Part shown: piece by piece, positions 44,043 through 53,483 of the stretch | Layout of the letters: every line of letters begins with the position of its first letter | Numbering within the stretch: position 1 is the first letter of the stretch | From: Limnobacter sp. SAORIC-580 | GTDB taxonomy: Bacteria; Pseudomonadota; Gammaproteobacteria; Burkholderiales; Burkholderiaceae_B | NCBI RefSeq assembly: GCF_013004065.1 | Contig: NZ_CP053084.1 | Coordinates: 2,232,001-2,296,000, forward strand | Direction of reading: 5' to 3' | Length of the DNA stretch: 64,000 bases | Position numbers and translations under genes: made by a program | Notes under the pieces: generated by a model | Seen by the model: only the letters and a program-made list of their open reading frames with translations | What the model was told of the DNA's origin: nothing | Databases searched by the model: none

Positions 44043-46097
44043 TCACACTTTTCCTTCCGATTCGGGCAGCCGCAACACACGCATTACGGCAGGTGCTTCG
44101 TCTTTGCGACCACCCAACAAGGAGGCCACCACCATGGCCAGGGCGCTTAAAGGAATGGTAAACACACCACTGGCCACGCCGCTCAAACCCCCAATTTGCA
44201 CAGCATCCAGATTAAACAAAGCCATGAACGATGAATTGGTCAGCGCAAGGCAAAGGCTTGAACTGAGAAACCCGGTGCCCATGGCCCACAAGGCCCCACG
44301 GCGGGTAGCACCGCTCCAGAAAATACCAGCCACCAGTGGCACAAACAGGCTTGAGGCTGCCAAAGCAAATGCAGAGCCCACCAAGACCACAATATTGCCC
44401 GGCTGCAAACTGGTGATCCAGGCGGCCATCAGCGCTGCGCTCAACAACGCAATTTTTGACATGGTCACCCTGCGCTGTGCGGTGGCCTCGGGGTCGAGCA
44501 CCCGGTAATACAGGTCATGCGACAAACTGCCTGCAATCGCCAGCAACAGGCCATCGGCGGTCGACAATGCGGCAGCAAGGCCACCCGCAGCAATCAAGCC
44601 TGATAGAAAAAACGGCATGCCCGCAATTTCAGGCGTAATCAACACCAAAATATCGGGGCTCAAACCGATTTCTGCAAACTGAACCACACCATCCTGGTTC
44701 ACGTCCTGCAAGGTGGCCAGCCCGGGAGTTACCCGCGACCACGCTGCAATCCAGTTAGGAATCTCGTTGTAACTCAATCCCACCAGGTTTTCGTACACCA
44801 CCACCTTGGCGATCACACTTAACCAGGGCGAAGCCAGATAAATCACCAAAATACAACCCAAGGCAAACACCACCGACCACCGGGTTTGTGACGCATTCGG
44901 TGTGGTGTAAAACCGCATAATGATGTGGGGCAATGCAACGGTCCCACACATCAGGGTAAAAGCCACCGCCAGAAAACTGATCAAGGCCCGGGAATTCGAC
45001 AGCCCGGAATCGTCTTTGACCGACCCAAAATGCGGCACGCTGGCTTTCACCTTGTCCAGGTAACGCTGCTTTTCCTGACTCCATTTGCGTTTGGCATCTT
45101 GGGGGTCTTTGGGGTAGCTGGTCAGCACCCGCTCGGCTGCTTTGATTTCTTGAAACGTCGAGCCGTCGTAACGCGCCAGTTCCAGGTTTTTACGGCGTGC
45201 CTCATAGCCTTCCGCCCAAGATGAAGGCAGGGTATCAATCAACAACTGGTAACGATCCGCTTCCCGCAGGTACACACTGCGCACCTCGGCTTCCGCAGGG
45301 TCGGCAAAAAATTTACGTTCCTGCGCCCGCACATACTCGGGAAAACTGGTGGGGCCACCATCCACAAAACGCTCGGTGTCGCCTTTGCCGGTAAACCCGA
45401 TCAAGGCCACCACGCTCACCATCATGGCGACGATCATTACAATGTATTGCGCAACTGCGGTCCAGGTTACCGCCCGCATGCCACCCAAGAAAGAGCACAC
45501 CAAAATACCGGCAAGTCCGAAGAACACACCGATACCAAACTCGACACCGGCAAAGCGCGACGTAATCAAACCCACCGCGTAAATTTGCGCAATCACGTAC
45601 ACGAAAGAAATACTCACGGTGATCAATACACAAATCAGCCGCACTGCCCTGCCCTTGTCAGGTCCGGCATAACGGGTGGCCAAAAAATCGCCCACTGAAA
45701 AAAACGCGAATTTGCGCAGGTAAGGTGCAATCAGCAAGGCAATCAGCACAAAACCGCCTGTCCAGCCCACCAGCAAGGCCAAGGCTTCAAAACCACTGTA
45801 GAACAAGGTGCCCGCCACCCCCAGAAAGGAGGCCGCACTCATCCAGTCGGCAGCTGTGGCCATGCCGTTGTACACCGAGGGTACGGTGCGCGAGGCCACA
45901 AAGTACTCGTGCATGTCCGAGGTGCGGCTGAGCAGGCCGATCACCGCATAAGCACCCAGCGTGACGAAAATGAAAAAGTAACCAATCCACTGCCGGCCTA
46001 TGCCGTAGTCCTCCATAATGGCGGCGCCGGCAATGCACACCAAAAAGCCGAAGGTAAGCACCGAGAAAAACCGGGTCAGGCTGAGCGTGAAACTCAT
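44043..46097 (-). CDS. Sodium:solute symporter (acetate/cation symporter-like) with EF-hand-like loop
   Basis: 684 residues, longer than ActP-type symporters of about 550. The SSS core is visible: DMHEYFVASRTVPSVYNGMATAADWMSAASFLG, GDFLATRYAGPDKGRAVR, SFLGGMRAVTWTAVAQYIV, and LIAAGGLAAALSTADGLLLAIAGSLSHDLYY. Two extras stand out: a hydrophilic insert at about 236-368 between helices, and a perfect EF-hand-like loop (DVNQDGVVQFAE, residues 465-476) in an outside loop. It lies just downstream of acs and so probably takes up acetate or another short acid. A terminator separates it from acs by only about 34 bases. Confidence 0.88.
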   Translation of the reverse strand: MSFTLSLTRFFSVLTFGFLVCIAGAAIMEDYGIGRQWIGYFFIFVTLGAYAVIGLLSRTSDMHEYFVASRTVPSVYNGMATAADWMSAASFLGVAGTLFYSGFEALALLVGWTGGFVLIALLIAPYLRKFAFFSVGDFLATRYAGPDKGRAVRLICVLITVSISFVYVIAQIYAVGLITSRFAGVEFGIGVFFGLAGILVCSFLGGMRAVTWTAVAQYIVMIVAMMVSVVALIGFTGKGDTERFVDGGPTSFPEYVRAQERKFFADPAEAEVRSVYLREADRYQLLIDTLPSSWAEGYEARRKNLELARYDGSTFQEIKAAERVLTSYPKDPQDAKRKWSQEKQRYLDKVKASVPHFGSVKDDSGLSNSRALISFLAVAFTLMCGTVALPHIIMRFYTTPNASQTRWSVVFALGCILVIYLASPWLSVIAKVVVYENLVGLSYNEIPNWIAAWSRVTPGLATLQDVNQDGVVQFAEIGLSPDILVLITPEIAGMPFFLSGLIAAGGLAAALSTADGLLLAIAGSLSHDLYYRVLDPEATAQRRVTMSKIALLSAALMAAWITSLQPGNIVVLVGSAFALAASSLFVPLVAGIFWSGATRRGALWAMGTGFLSSSLCLALTNSSFMALFNLDAVQIGGLSGVASGVFTIPLSALAMVVASLLGGRKDEAPAVMRVLRLPESEGKV

Positions 46098-46132
46098 AAA
46101 TTTACTCCCGGTGACTTGATTGTTTCAAACGA

Positions 46133-46165
46133 AAAAAACCAGTCCACCGAAGTGGAACTGGTTTT
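46133..46165 (-). terminator. Intrinsic terminator after acs, just before the symporter gene
   Basis: On the minus strand AACCAGTTCCAC pairs with GTGGACTGGTT around TTCG (one bulged base), followed by a run of T. It lies about 45 bases after the acs stop and about 35 before the symporter ATG, so the symporter must rely on readthrough or a promoter within or after the hairpin. Confidence 0.82.
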
Positions 46166-46209
46166 CAGGATTGCCAACACTTCCCGGTTCAAGGAAGGGG
46201 CCGGTTCAA

Positions 46210-48192
46210 TTAAAGCGGCTTGCCCAATTGATCCAGAATGGCCGGGTTCTCCAGGGTGGAGGTGTCTTGCGTAATTTGCTCACCTTTGGCCAGGCTGCGC
46301 AACAAACGACGCATGATTTTGCCTGACCGTGTTTTGGGCAGGTTGTCGCCGAAACGAATTTCCTTGGGCTTGGCGATCGGGCCAATGTCTTTTCCAACCC
46401 AGTTGCGCAAGTCCATGGCCAGTTTCTGCCCGGCTTCACCCGTAGGGCGATCACCCTTCAACACCACAAAAGCCACAATCGCTTCACCGGTCAATTCGTC
46501 AGGGCGACCCACCACTGCGGCCTCGGCCACCAATTCGTTGGCCACCAGAGAGCTTTCAATTTCCATGGTGCCCATGCGGTGTCCCGAGACGTTCAGCACA
46601 TCGTCGATTCGACCCATGATGGTGAAATTACCGCTGTCCTTGTCGCGCACAGCGCCGTCACCGGCTAGGTACAACTTGCCGCCCAATTCTTCAGGGAAGT
46701 AGCTCTTCTTGAAACGCTCGGGATCGCCCCAAATGGTACGGATCATCGAAGGCCATGGTCGCTTCACCACCAAAATGCCGCCCTGGCCGTTGGGCAAATC
46801 ACCACCCACTTCGTCCACCACCGCCGCCATGATGCCGGGCAGTGGCAATGTGCATGAACCAGGCACCAGGGGTGTGGCACCGGGCAGTGGCGTGATCATG
46901 TGGCCACCGGTTTCGGTTTGCCAGAAGGTATCAACGATAGGGCACTTTTCGCCACCCACATTCTTGTAGTACCACATCCAGGCTTCCGGGTTGATAGGCT
47001 CGCCGACTGAACCCATCAAGCGAAGGCTCGACAGGTCATAGCTCTTGGGGTGTACTTTTTCATCAGACTCACAAGCCTTGATCAATGAACGAATCGCTGT
47101 GGGTGCGGTGTAAAAAATGGTGGCACTGTGGCGCTGGATCATTTCCCAGAAACGGCCAGCATTCGGATATGTGGGCACGCCCTCAAACACGATTTGCGTA
47201 GCACCCACAGCCAATGGGCCATAAGTAATGTAGGTGTGGCCGGTAATCCAGCCAATGTCGGCCGTACACCAAAACACATCATTGGGCTTGATGTCGAATG
47301 TCCACTTCATGGTGAGCATGGCCCACAGCAAATAACCAGCAGAACTGTGCTGCACACCCTTGGGCTTACCGGTAGAACCTGAGGTGTAGAGAATAAACAG
47401 TGGGTGCTCGGAATCCACCATTTCAGGCGCGCACACATCACTTTGCTTGTCAGCCAACTCGTGCATGTACACATCCCGGCCAGCCTGCATGCCCACATCT
47501 GCACCTGTGCGTTTGTACACAATTACATTCTTCACAGCGTCGCAGCCACCCAGGCTTAGCGCTTCATCCACAATCGCTTTCAGGGGCAACTGCTTGCCAC
47601 CGCGCACTTGTTGATCGGCAGTGAACACCGCCACCGCACCTGTATCCACAATGCGGTCTTGCAAGGCCTTGGCCGAGAAACCGCCAAACACCACGGAGTG
47701 GGTTGCACCAATACGCGCACAGGCTTGCATGGCCGCAACACCTTCCACGCTCATGGGCATGTAAATAACAACACGGTCGCCTTTCTTCACGCCCAGGCTT
47801 TTCAGGCCGTTGGCAATGCGGCTTACCTTGGCCAGCAATTCCTTGTAAGTCACCTTGGTCACTTCGCCGCCATCGGCTTCAAAAATCAAGGCAACCTTGT
47901 CACCCAAGCCAGCATCCACGTTCTTGTCCAAACAGTTGGCCGAAACATTCAATTCGCCACCAGTAAACCATTTGTAGAATGGGGGGTTGGATTCATCCAA
48001 TACCTGGTTGTAAGCCTTTGCAAACTGCAGGTTTTCTTTGGCCAAACGAGCCCAAAAACCTTCGAAATCCGTTTCAGCTTCTTTGCACAAGGCTTTGTAA
48101 GCGTCCATACCGCCAATTGCGGCGCTGCGCTGCCAGTCAGCACTGGGCTGAAACACACGCGTTTCGTGTGACACTGATTCGATCGATGACAT
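46210..48192 (-). CDS. acs: Acetyl-CoA synthetase
   Basis: 660 residues from the ATG at 48192, which follows TTGGAGGACAGG (GGAGGA ribosome site); a TTG in the same stretch is ignored. AMP-binding motif [17 protein letters not shown]-site [12 protein letters not shown], and the C-terminal acetylation-site Lys in [14 protein letters not shown] are all present. It makes acetyl-CoA from acetate, CoA and ATP in two steps. Full family length. It is followed by a terminator and the sodium/solute symporter, an acetate-use context. Confidence 0.97.
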   Translation of the reverse strand: MSSIESVSHETRVFQPSADWQRSAAIGGMDAYKALCKEAETDFEGFWARLAKENLQFAKAYNQVLDESNPPFYKWFTGGELNVSANCLDKNVDAGLGDKVALIFEADGGEVTKVTYKELLAKVSRIANGLKSLGVKKGDRVVIYMPMSVEGVAAMQACARIGATHSVVFGGFSAKALQDRIVDTGAVAVFTADQQVRGGKQLPLKAIVDEALSLGGCDAVKNVIVYKRTGADVGMQAGRDVYMHELADKQSDVCAPEMVDSEHPLFILYTSGSTGKPKGVQHSSAGYLLWAMLTMKWTFDIKPNDVFWCTADIGWITGHTYITYGPLAVGATQIVFEGVPTYPNAGRFWEMIQRHSATIFYTAPTAIRSLIKACESDEKVHPKSYDLSSLRLMGSVGEPINPEAWMWYYKNVGGEKCPIVDTFWQTETGGHMITPLPGATPLVPGSCTLPLPGIMAAVVDEVGGDLPNGQGGILVVKRPWPSMIRTIWGDPERFKKSYFPEELGGKLYLAGDGAVRDKDSGNFTIMGRIDDVLNVSGHRMGTMEIESSLVANELVAEAAVVGRPDELTGEAIVAFVVLKGDRPTGEAGQKLAMDLRNWVGKDIGPIAKPKEIRFGDNLPKTRSGKIMRRLLRSLAKGEQITQDTSTLENPAILDQLGKPL

Positions 48193-48395
48193 CCTGTCCT
48201 CCAAGGGTTACTTAGTTTTCTATTAATTTAGTTTGCATAAACAATAGGCAAAAGCTCTTACTCTCACCTTACACCATGGCGCACCACAGCAATTCGCGTT
48301 CCAGCTGAGCGCAAGTAGCACCGGTGTAGTTTGGTTCTGCTATAGTTTCCGCCATTACCCGATTAACCATTGCTGCACCGCACACCTGTCACAAA

Positions 48396-48932
48396 ATGGA
48401 ACAACACACCAAACAACCCATTCCGCTTCTGGCCCGAATCATTTTCTCAAGTCGCTGGCTGCAGTTGCCCCTTTACCTCGGTTTGATCGTTGCCCAAATC
48501 GTCTATGTGTATCACTTTTTGATCGAACTTTGGCACTTGGTGGGTGGCACTGCCAGCCATCAACTCGACGAAACCGGCATCATGCTGATCGTTTTGGCGC
48601 TCATCGATGTGGTCATGATATCGAACCTGCTGATCATGGTCACCGTGGGCGGTTATGAAACCTTTGTCAGCCGCATGCGGCTTGAAACCCACCCAGATCA
48701 ACCCGAGTGGCTGGATCACGTCAACGCCTCGGTGTTGAAAGTAAAACTGGCCATGGCCATCATCGGCATTTCCTCCATTCACTTGCTGAAAACTTTCATC
48801 AACGCTGAGCAGTACGACACCAAAACTATCGTGGCCCAGTCCGCCATTCACGTCATTTTCCTGCTGTCTGCGGTTGCAATTGCCTGGTGTGACCGACTCA
48901 TCTCGCAACCAGCCCACGGCAAAGCACATTAA
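48396..48932 (+). CDS. YqhA/UPF0114-family inner-membrane protein
   Basis: 178 residues with four membrane segments, including LPLYLGLIVAQIVYVYHFLIELWHL and the conserved GGYETFVSR loop, then ISSIHLLKTFINAEQYD. This matches the TIGR00645 family. Function is not established. It is 39 bases upstream of the fumarase gene on the same strand and may share its transcript. Confidence 0.92.
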   Translation: MEQHTKQPIPLLARIIFSSRWLQLPLYLGLIVAQIVYVYHFLIELWHLVGGTASHQLDETGIMLIVLALIDVVMISNLLIMVTVGGYETFVSRMRLETHPDQPEWLDHVNASVLKVKLAMAIIGISSIHLLKTFINAEQYDTKTIVAQSAIHVIFLLSAVAIAWCDRLISQPAHGKAH

Positions 48933-48971
48933 AATAAGGGGCTAAGCACCCAATTTGATCAGGAGCAGTTC

Positions 48972-50492
48972 ATGACCACCATCAAGCAAGAAGACTTCAT
49001 CAGCTCGATCGCCGATGCCTTCCAATATATTTCTTATTACCACCCGCTTGATTACATTCAAGCCTTGGGCAAGGCCTATGAGCGCGAGGAAAGTGCTGCT
49101 GCCAAAGATGCGATTGCGCAAATCCTGACCAACAGCCGCATGTGCGCCGAAGGCAAACGCCCTATTTGTCAAGACACCGGTATTTCAGTGGTGTTCCTGA
49201 AAGTGGGCATGAATGTGCGTTGGGAATCGACCATGAGCGTAACCGACATGGTGAATGAGGGTGTGCGCCGTGCTTACCTGCACCCCGACAACAAACTGCG
49301 CGCCTCGGTGCTGCTCGACCCGGCCGGTGCCCGCAAAAACAGCAAAGACAACACCCCCGCCGTTATTCACTACGAAATAGTGCCCGGCGACGATGTTGAG
49401 GTAATTTGCGCAGCCAAAGGTGGCGGCTCCGAGAACAAATCAAAAATGGTCATGCTCAACCCCTCTGACTCCATCGTGGACTGGGTACTGAAAACTGTAC
49501 CCACCATGGGCGCGGGCTGGTGCCCCCCGGGTATTTTGGGCATTGGTATTGGTGGCACGCCCGAAAAAGCGATGCTGCTGGCCAAAGAAAGCCTGATGGC
49601 CCCTTGCGACATTCATGAACTGCTGGAGCGCGGCCCCAGCAACCGAATTGAAGAATTGCGCCTGGAGCTTTACGACAAAGTGAATTCACTGGGTATTGGT
49701 GCGCAAGGCCTGGGTGGCCTGACAACCGTGCTGGACGTAAAAATTCTCGACTACCCCACGCATGCCGCGTCTTTGCCAATCGCAATGATCCCGAATTGTG
49801 CCGCCACACGTCACGTACACTTCCATTTGCATGGCGATGGCCCAGCCAAGCTGGAAGTACCAAACCTGGCTGACTGGCCACAGGTAAGCTGGACTGCCGA
49901 CACCGAGAAAAGCAAGCGTGTGAACCTGGACACGCTAACCCCGGAAGAAGTGGCCAGCTGGAAACCCGGTCAAACCTTGCTGTTGAACGGCAAAATGCTG
50001 ACCGGCCGCGACGCTGCCCACAAACGCATCGCCGACATGTTGGCCAAAGGTGAAAAATTGCCGGTGGACTTCACCAACCGCGTGATTTACTACGTGGGCC
50101 CTGTCGACCCGGTGCGCGACGAAGCTGTGGGCCCAGCCGGCCCCACCACCGCCACGCGCATGGACAAGTTCACTCGCATGATGCTGGAAAAAACCGGTTT
50201 GATCGCGATGATCGGCAAAGCCGAGCGCGGCCCGGTTGCGATTGAGGCAATTCGTGACAACAAATCAGCCTATCTGATGGCTGTGGGTGGCGCGGCATAC
50301 CTTGTGTCCAAAGCGATTACCAATGCGAAGGTGGTCGGCTTCGAAGACCTGGGCATGGAGGCCATTTACGAGTTCGAGATCAAGGACATGCCGGTCACAG
50401 TGGCCGTGGACAGCACCGGTATTTCCGTGCACAACACCGGCCCGAAAGAGTGGCAAGCCAAGATCGGAAAAATTCCAGTCAGCGTGGCTTAA
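48972..50492 (+). CDS. Class I fumarate hydratase (iron-sulfur)
   Basis: 506 residues, usual for the single-chain FumA/FumB type. Cluster and substrate motifs: NSRMCAEGKRPICQDTGIS, KGGGSENKSKM, PNCAATRHVHFHLHGDGPA and GPTTATRMDKF, with a beta-domain near the C-terminus. It interconverts fumarate and malate with an oxygen-sensitive 4Fe-4S cluster. A GGAG ribosome site precedes the ATG. It lies downstream of the YqhA-like gene. Confidence 0.95.
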   Translation: MTTIKQEDFISSIADAFQYISYYHPLDYIQALGKAYEREESAAAKDAIAQILTNSRMCAEGKRPICQDTGISVVFLKVGMNVRWESTMSVTDMVNEGVRRAYLHPDNKLRASVLLDPAGARKNSKDNTPAVIHYEIVPGDDVEVICAAKGGGSENKSKMVMLNPSDSIVDWVLKTVPTMGAGWCPPGILGIGIGGTPEKAMLLAKESLMAPCDIHELLERGPSNRIEELRLELYDKVNSLGIGAQGLGGLTTVLDVKILDYPTHAASLPIAMIPNCAATRHVHFHLHGDGPAKLEVPNLADWPQVSWTADTEKSKRVNLDTLTPEEVASWKPGQTLLLNGKMLTGRDAAHKRIADMLAKGEKLPVDFTNRVIYYVGPVDPVRDEAVGPAGPTTATRMDKFTRMMLEKTGLIAMIGKAERGPVAIEAIRDNKSAYLMAVGGAAYLVSKAITNAKVVGFEDLGMEAIYEFEIKDMPVTVAVDSTGISVHNTGPKEWQAKIGKIPVSVA

Positions 50493-50505
50493 CCATCCAC
50501 CACAG

Positions 50506-51273
50506 CTAACCCACGCTGGTCTTGCGCCACCATCTTGGCATGGCGCAGGCCAGCACCGCAATTGTCAGCAAAACCGACACCTCAAATCCATACAAGGTGT
50601 CGCCGGCATAGCTGCCAGCACCGGATGCTGGCCAGCTTTCCACCGCCGCTTTTACCGTCGAATCAATAGAATCGATAGGCTGGGTGTAGCTAGGCACCAA
50701 GGCTGCCAATACTTCCGCATCGCTCAACTGCATGGCCAAATTATTGAACGTGCCCGAGAAATCCTCGGCCACCAGGCTTTGCTCACCGGCCTTGATTTTT
50801 GCGACCCGCAAGGTGCCCTCGGGGTGTTGAATGCTTTTGGTTTCGCCAAGTAAAAATGAAGCGCCCGACACAGGGTCGTGCCCCAAGCCCAACACCAACT
50901 GCGCGCCGAACAAATCTGCCTGCAGTTCCATCTCGCGCATCAGCCTGGAATAATCGCGTTTCATGTCCGGGGACAACATGAATTCATCGAACGTGGAAAC
51001 AATCCCGTACTGCTGTTGAATCTCAATGGTTTTATCAGGATGTTTCAACACAAGGTGACCGTACTCATGCGCAATCAAAAAAACCAACTGATCACTGTTC
51101 ATGAACTTGATTCGATCTAGCCCAATGCTTAAATTTGCGGCACCTTGTTCGTCTATCCAGGTACCCACCATGGTGCTGTTCTGAATAAAGTGAACCTGCG
51201 TGGGCACACCATTGAAAAAATGGTTGTCGAACAACACGCTGAGCTTGAGTACTTCCAGCGAATGATTTGCCAT
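50506..51273 (-). CDS. M48-like metallopeptidase with a single C-terminal membrane helix
   Basis: 255 residues. The zinc motif HEYGH is at residues 69-73 (LVFLIAHEYGHLVLKH) and the third ligand fits EMELQAD at about 114-120, the M48 pattern. There is no N-terminal signal or helix cluster as in HtpX; a single hydrophobic segment near the end (GFEVSVLLTIAVLACAMP) is followed by a positive WWRK tail. The catalytic part is therefore probably cytoplasmic or tail-anchored. Substrate is unknown. It converges with the fumarase gene. Confidence 0.82.
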   Translation of the reverse strand: MANHSLEVLKLSVLFDNHFFNGVPTQVHFIQNSTMVGTWIDEQGAANLSIGLDRIKFMNSDQLVFLIAHEYGHLVLKHPDKTIEIQQQYGIVSTFDEFMLSPDMKRDYSRLMREMELQADLFGAQLVLGLGHDPVSGASFLLGETKSIQHPEGTLRVAKIKAGEQSLVAEDFSGTFNNLAMQLSDAEVLAALVPSYTQPIDSIDSTVKAAVESWPASGAGSYAGDTLYGFEVSVLLTIAVLACAMPRWWRKTSVG

Positions 51274-51394
51274 TCAGTAGCCCTCCCTGAAACGGCCAGT
51301 GACAAACCATTAAAACACGTTTTAAAACACACCACAAAACTGAAACAAGCCCGAATTTCCTGGTCTGTTTTCAAGCTTCCCTGGTGTGCTTCGT

Positions 51395-53308
51395 TCACGC
51401 CATTGCGTTCTTGATTTGCGCAAGTGCGGTGGGGTCTTCAATGGTGGTCATGTCGCCTGGGTCCCGGCCTTCGCACACCGCCTGAATTGACCTGCGCAGC
51501 AATTTGCCGGAACGGGTCTTGGGCAACACATTCACAAAGTAAACGCGCGCGGGCCTGGCCACTGCGCCCAACTGGGAATCCACCACCTTCATGATCTCGG
51601 CTTCCAGTGTTTTGGCTTGTGCCGCGTTGACTGCGTCAGCCGACTTCAAAATGGCAAACGCCACAGCCACCTGCCCCTTCACCTGATCGGCCACACCCAC
51701 CACGGCCACTTCCGCCACCGCGGAGTGAGAAGAAATACTCTCCTCAATTTCCCGGGTACCCAGGCGGTGACCCGCCACGTTGATCACATCGTCGGTGCGG
51801 CCGAGAATAAAGAAGTACCCGTCCTCATCGCGAATGCCCCAATCGAAAGTGGAATAAACTTGCCGGGTTTTAAAGCTCGACCAGTAGGTTTTTACAAACC
51901 GCTCATCATCGCCCCACACGGTTTGCATGCAACCGGGAGGCAGTGGCCCTTCAATGGCCACCACCCCTTTTTCGTTGGCCTTGCAGGGTTGCGCGGTGTC
52001 TTCATTCAACACATTCACGTTGAAACCAAACACTGGCACACCGGGGCTGCCCAACTTACCGGGCATTTCCTCAACGCCACGCTGTATCGCCAAAATTGGC
52101 CAGCCAGTTTCGGTTTGCCAATAGTTATCAACGATCGGCTTTCCAATAGCCCCTGAAATCCAGTCTGAAGTGGTTTCATCCAAAGGCTCGCCCGCCAGAA
52201 ACAATGCTTTCAGCGAACTTAAATCGTATTTGCTCAAATAGGCGGGATCCTGTTTTTTCAGCACGCGCACAGCCGTTGGTGCCGAGAACAACACCGACAC
52301 CTTGTGATCCTGAACGATCTTCCACCAAATGCCGGCGTCAGGCCGAATGGGTAAGCCCTCGTACATCACCGTGGCCATGCCTGCGATCAAAGGGCCGTAA
52401 ATAATGTAGCTGTGCCCCACAACCCAGCCAATGTCGCTGGTCGCAAAAAACGTTTTTCCCTTCTCGCCCATGAAAATGTATTTCATGGAAGCCGCAAGAG
52501 CCACGGCGTACCCGCCTACGTCGCGCTGCACACCCTTCGGTTTGCCGGTGGTACCGCTGGTGTACAAAATGTAACTGGTGTCTGTCGCCTCAAGCCAGGT
52601 TACTGGCACTTTGGCCGTGGCCAGTTCTTTGCGCAATGCAGCGTAGTCGTGGTCTCGCCCCTCCACTGTGTCAAATGGCACCAAACCCCGGTTCACCATC
52701 AACACATGGCCAGGCTTGTAGCTTGAACGGGCAATCGCTTCGTCCAAAAGTGGTTTGTAAGCGACTGCCTTGCCAGCGCGTGAACCTGCATCGGCCGAAA
52801 CAATCACCTTCGGTTTTGCGTCTTCAATTCGTGAAGCAAGGCTGTGTGATGCAAAACCGCCAAACACCACCGAATGAATTGCACCGATTCGCGCACAAGC
52901 CAGCATTGCAAAGGTCGCTTCTGGAATCATGGGCATGTAGATCAACACACGGTCGCCTTTTTTCACACCCATTTTTTGCAGCATCGCAGCAGCAATTTGC
53001 ACTTCTTGGTGCAATTGGCGGAATGTGTAAACCTTTTCTTGATCTACTTCTGTGGACACATAAATCAAAGCTGGCTTGTCGCCCAATTGGTCTAAGTGTC
53101 GGTCCACCGCGTTGTAACACAGATTGGTTTCTCCACCCACGTACCAAGCGGCAAAAGGGGGTTTGCTGTCATCCAGCACTTTCTCAAACGGCTTTTGCCA
53201 ATGAATCAAATCCGCCTGACGGGCCCAAAAACCCTTGGGATTGCGGATGGATTCATCGTACAAATTCTGATAAGTCCCATTGGACTGGTGCTTCGCTTGC
53301 TCAACCAC
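51395..53308 (-). CDS. prpE: Propionate--CoA ligase (PrpE-type acyl-CoA synthetase)
   Basis: 637 residues from the GTG at 53308, seven bases after GAGGAGA; an upstream TTG is less likely. Motifs are [52 protein letters not shown] and the acetylated-Lys region [13 protein letters not shown]. The GWP in TETGWP, where Acs has TETGGH, fits PrpE rather than Acs. It activates propionate, or acetate less well. No methylcitrate-cycle gene is in the window. Confidence 0.9.
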   Translation of the reverse strand: MVEQAKHQSNGTYQNLYDESIRNPKGFWARQADLIHWQKPFEKVLDDSKPPFAAWYVGGETNLCYNAVDRHLDQLGDKPALIYVSTEVDQEKVYTFRQLHQEVQIAAAMLQKMGVKKGDRVLIYMPMIPEATFAMLACARIGAIHSVVFGGFASHSLASRIEDAKPKVIVSADAGSRAGKAVAYKPLLDEAIARSSYKPGHVLMVNRGLVPFDTVEGRDHDYAALRKELATAKVPVTWLEATDTSYILYTSGTTGKPKGVQRDVGGYAVALAASMKYIFMGEKGKTFFATSDIGWVVGHSYIIYGPLIAGMATVMYEGLPIRPDAGIWWKIVQDHKVSVLFSAPTAVRVLKKQDPAYLSKYDLSSLKALFLAGEPLDETTSDWISGAIGKPIVDNYWQTETGWPILAIQRGVEEMPGKLGSPGVPVFGFNVNVLNEDTAQPCKANEKGVVAIEGPLPPGCMQTVWGDDERFVKTYWSSFKTRQVYSTFDWGIRDEDGYFFILGRTDDVINVAGHRLGTREIEESISSHSAVAEVAVVGVADQVKGQVAVAFAILKSADAVNAAQAKTLEAEIMKVVDSQLGAVARPARVYFVNVLPKTRSGKLLRRSIQAVCEGRDPGDMTTIEDPTALAQIKNAMA

Positions 53309-53483
53309 AGCGCTGTCTCCTCGTTCTTGTTGCAACCAATGTAGAAACTCGCGCTTACGACACTCTGACTACTACAAAAATTATTGTTAAACGAGAACAC
53401 TTCTTGTTACATGAATGATTACTATTTGCTAGACTAGAGCGGTTCAATTTCAACCAACCACATTCAGGAAAGTCCTTATCACC

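Noticed and set aside
53380..53483. A Fur box upstream of the ferric-binding protein
   Set aside because: The best AT-rich stretch matches the consensus too poorly to report.
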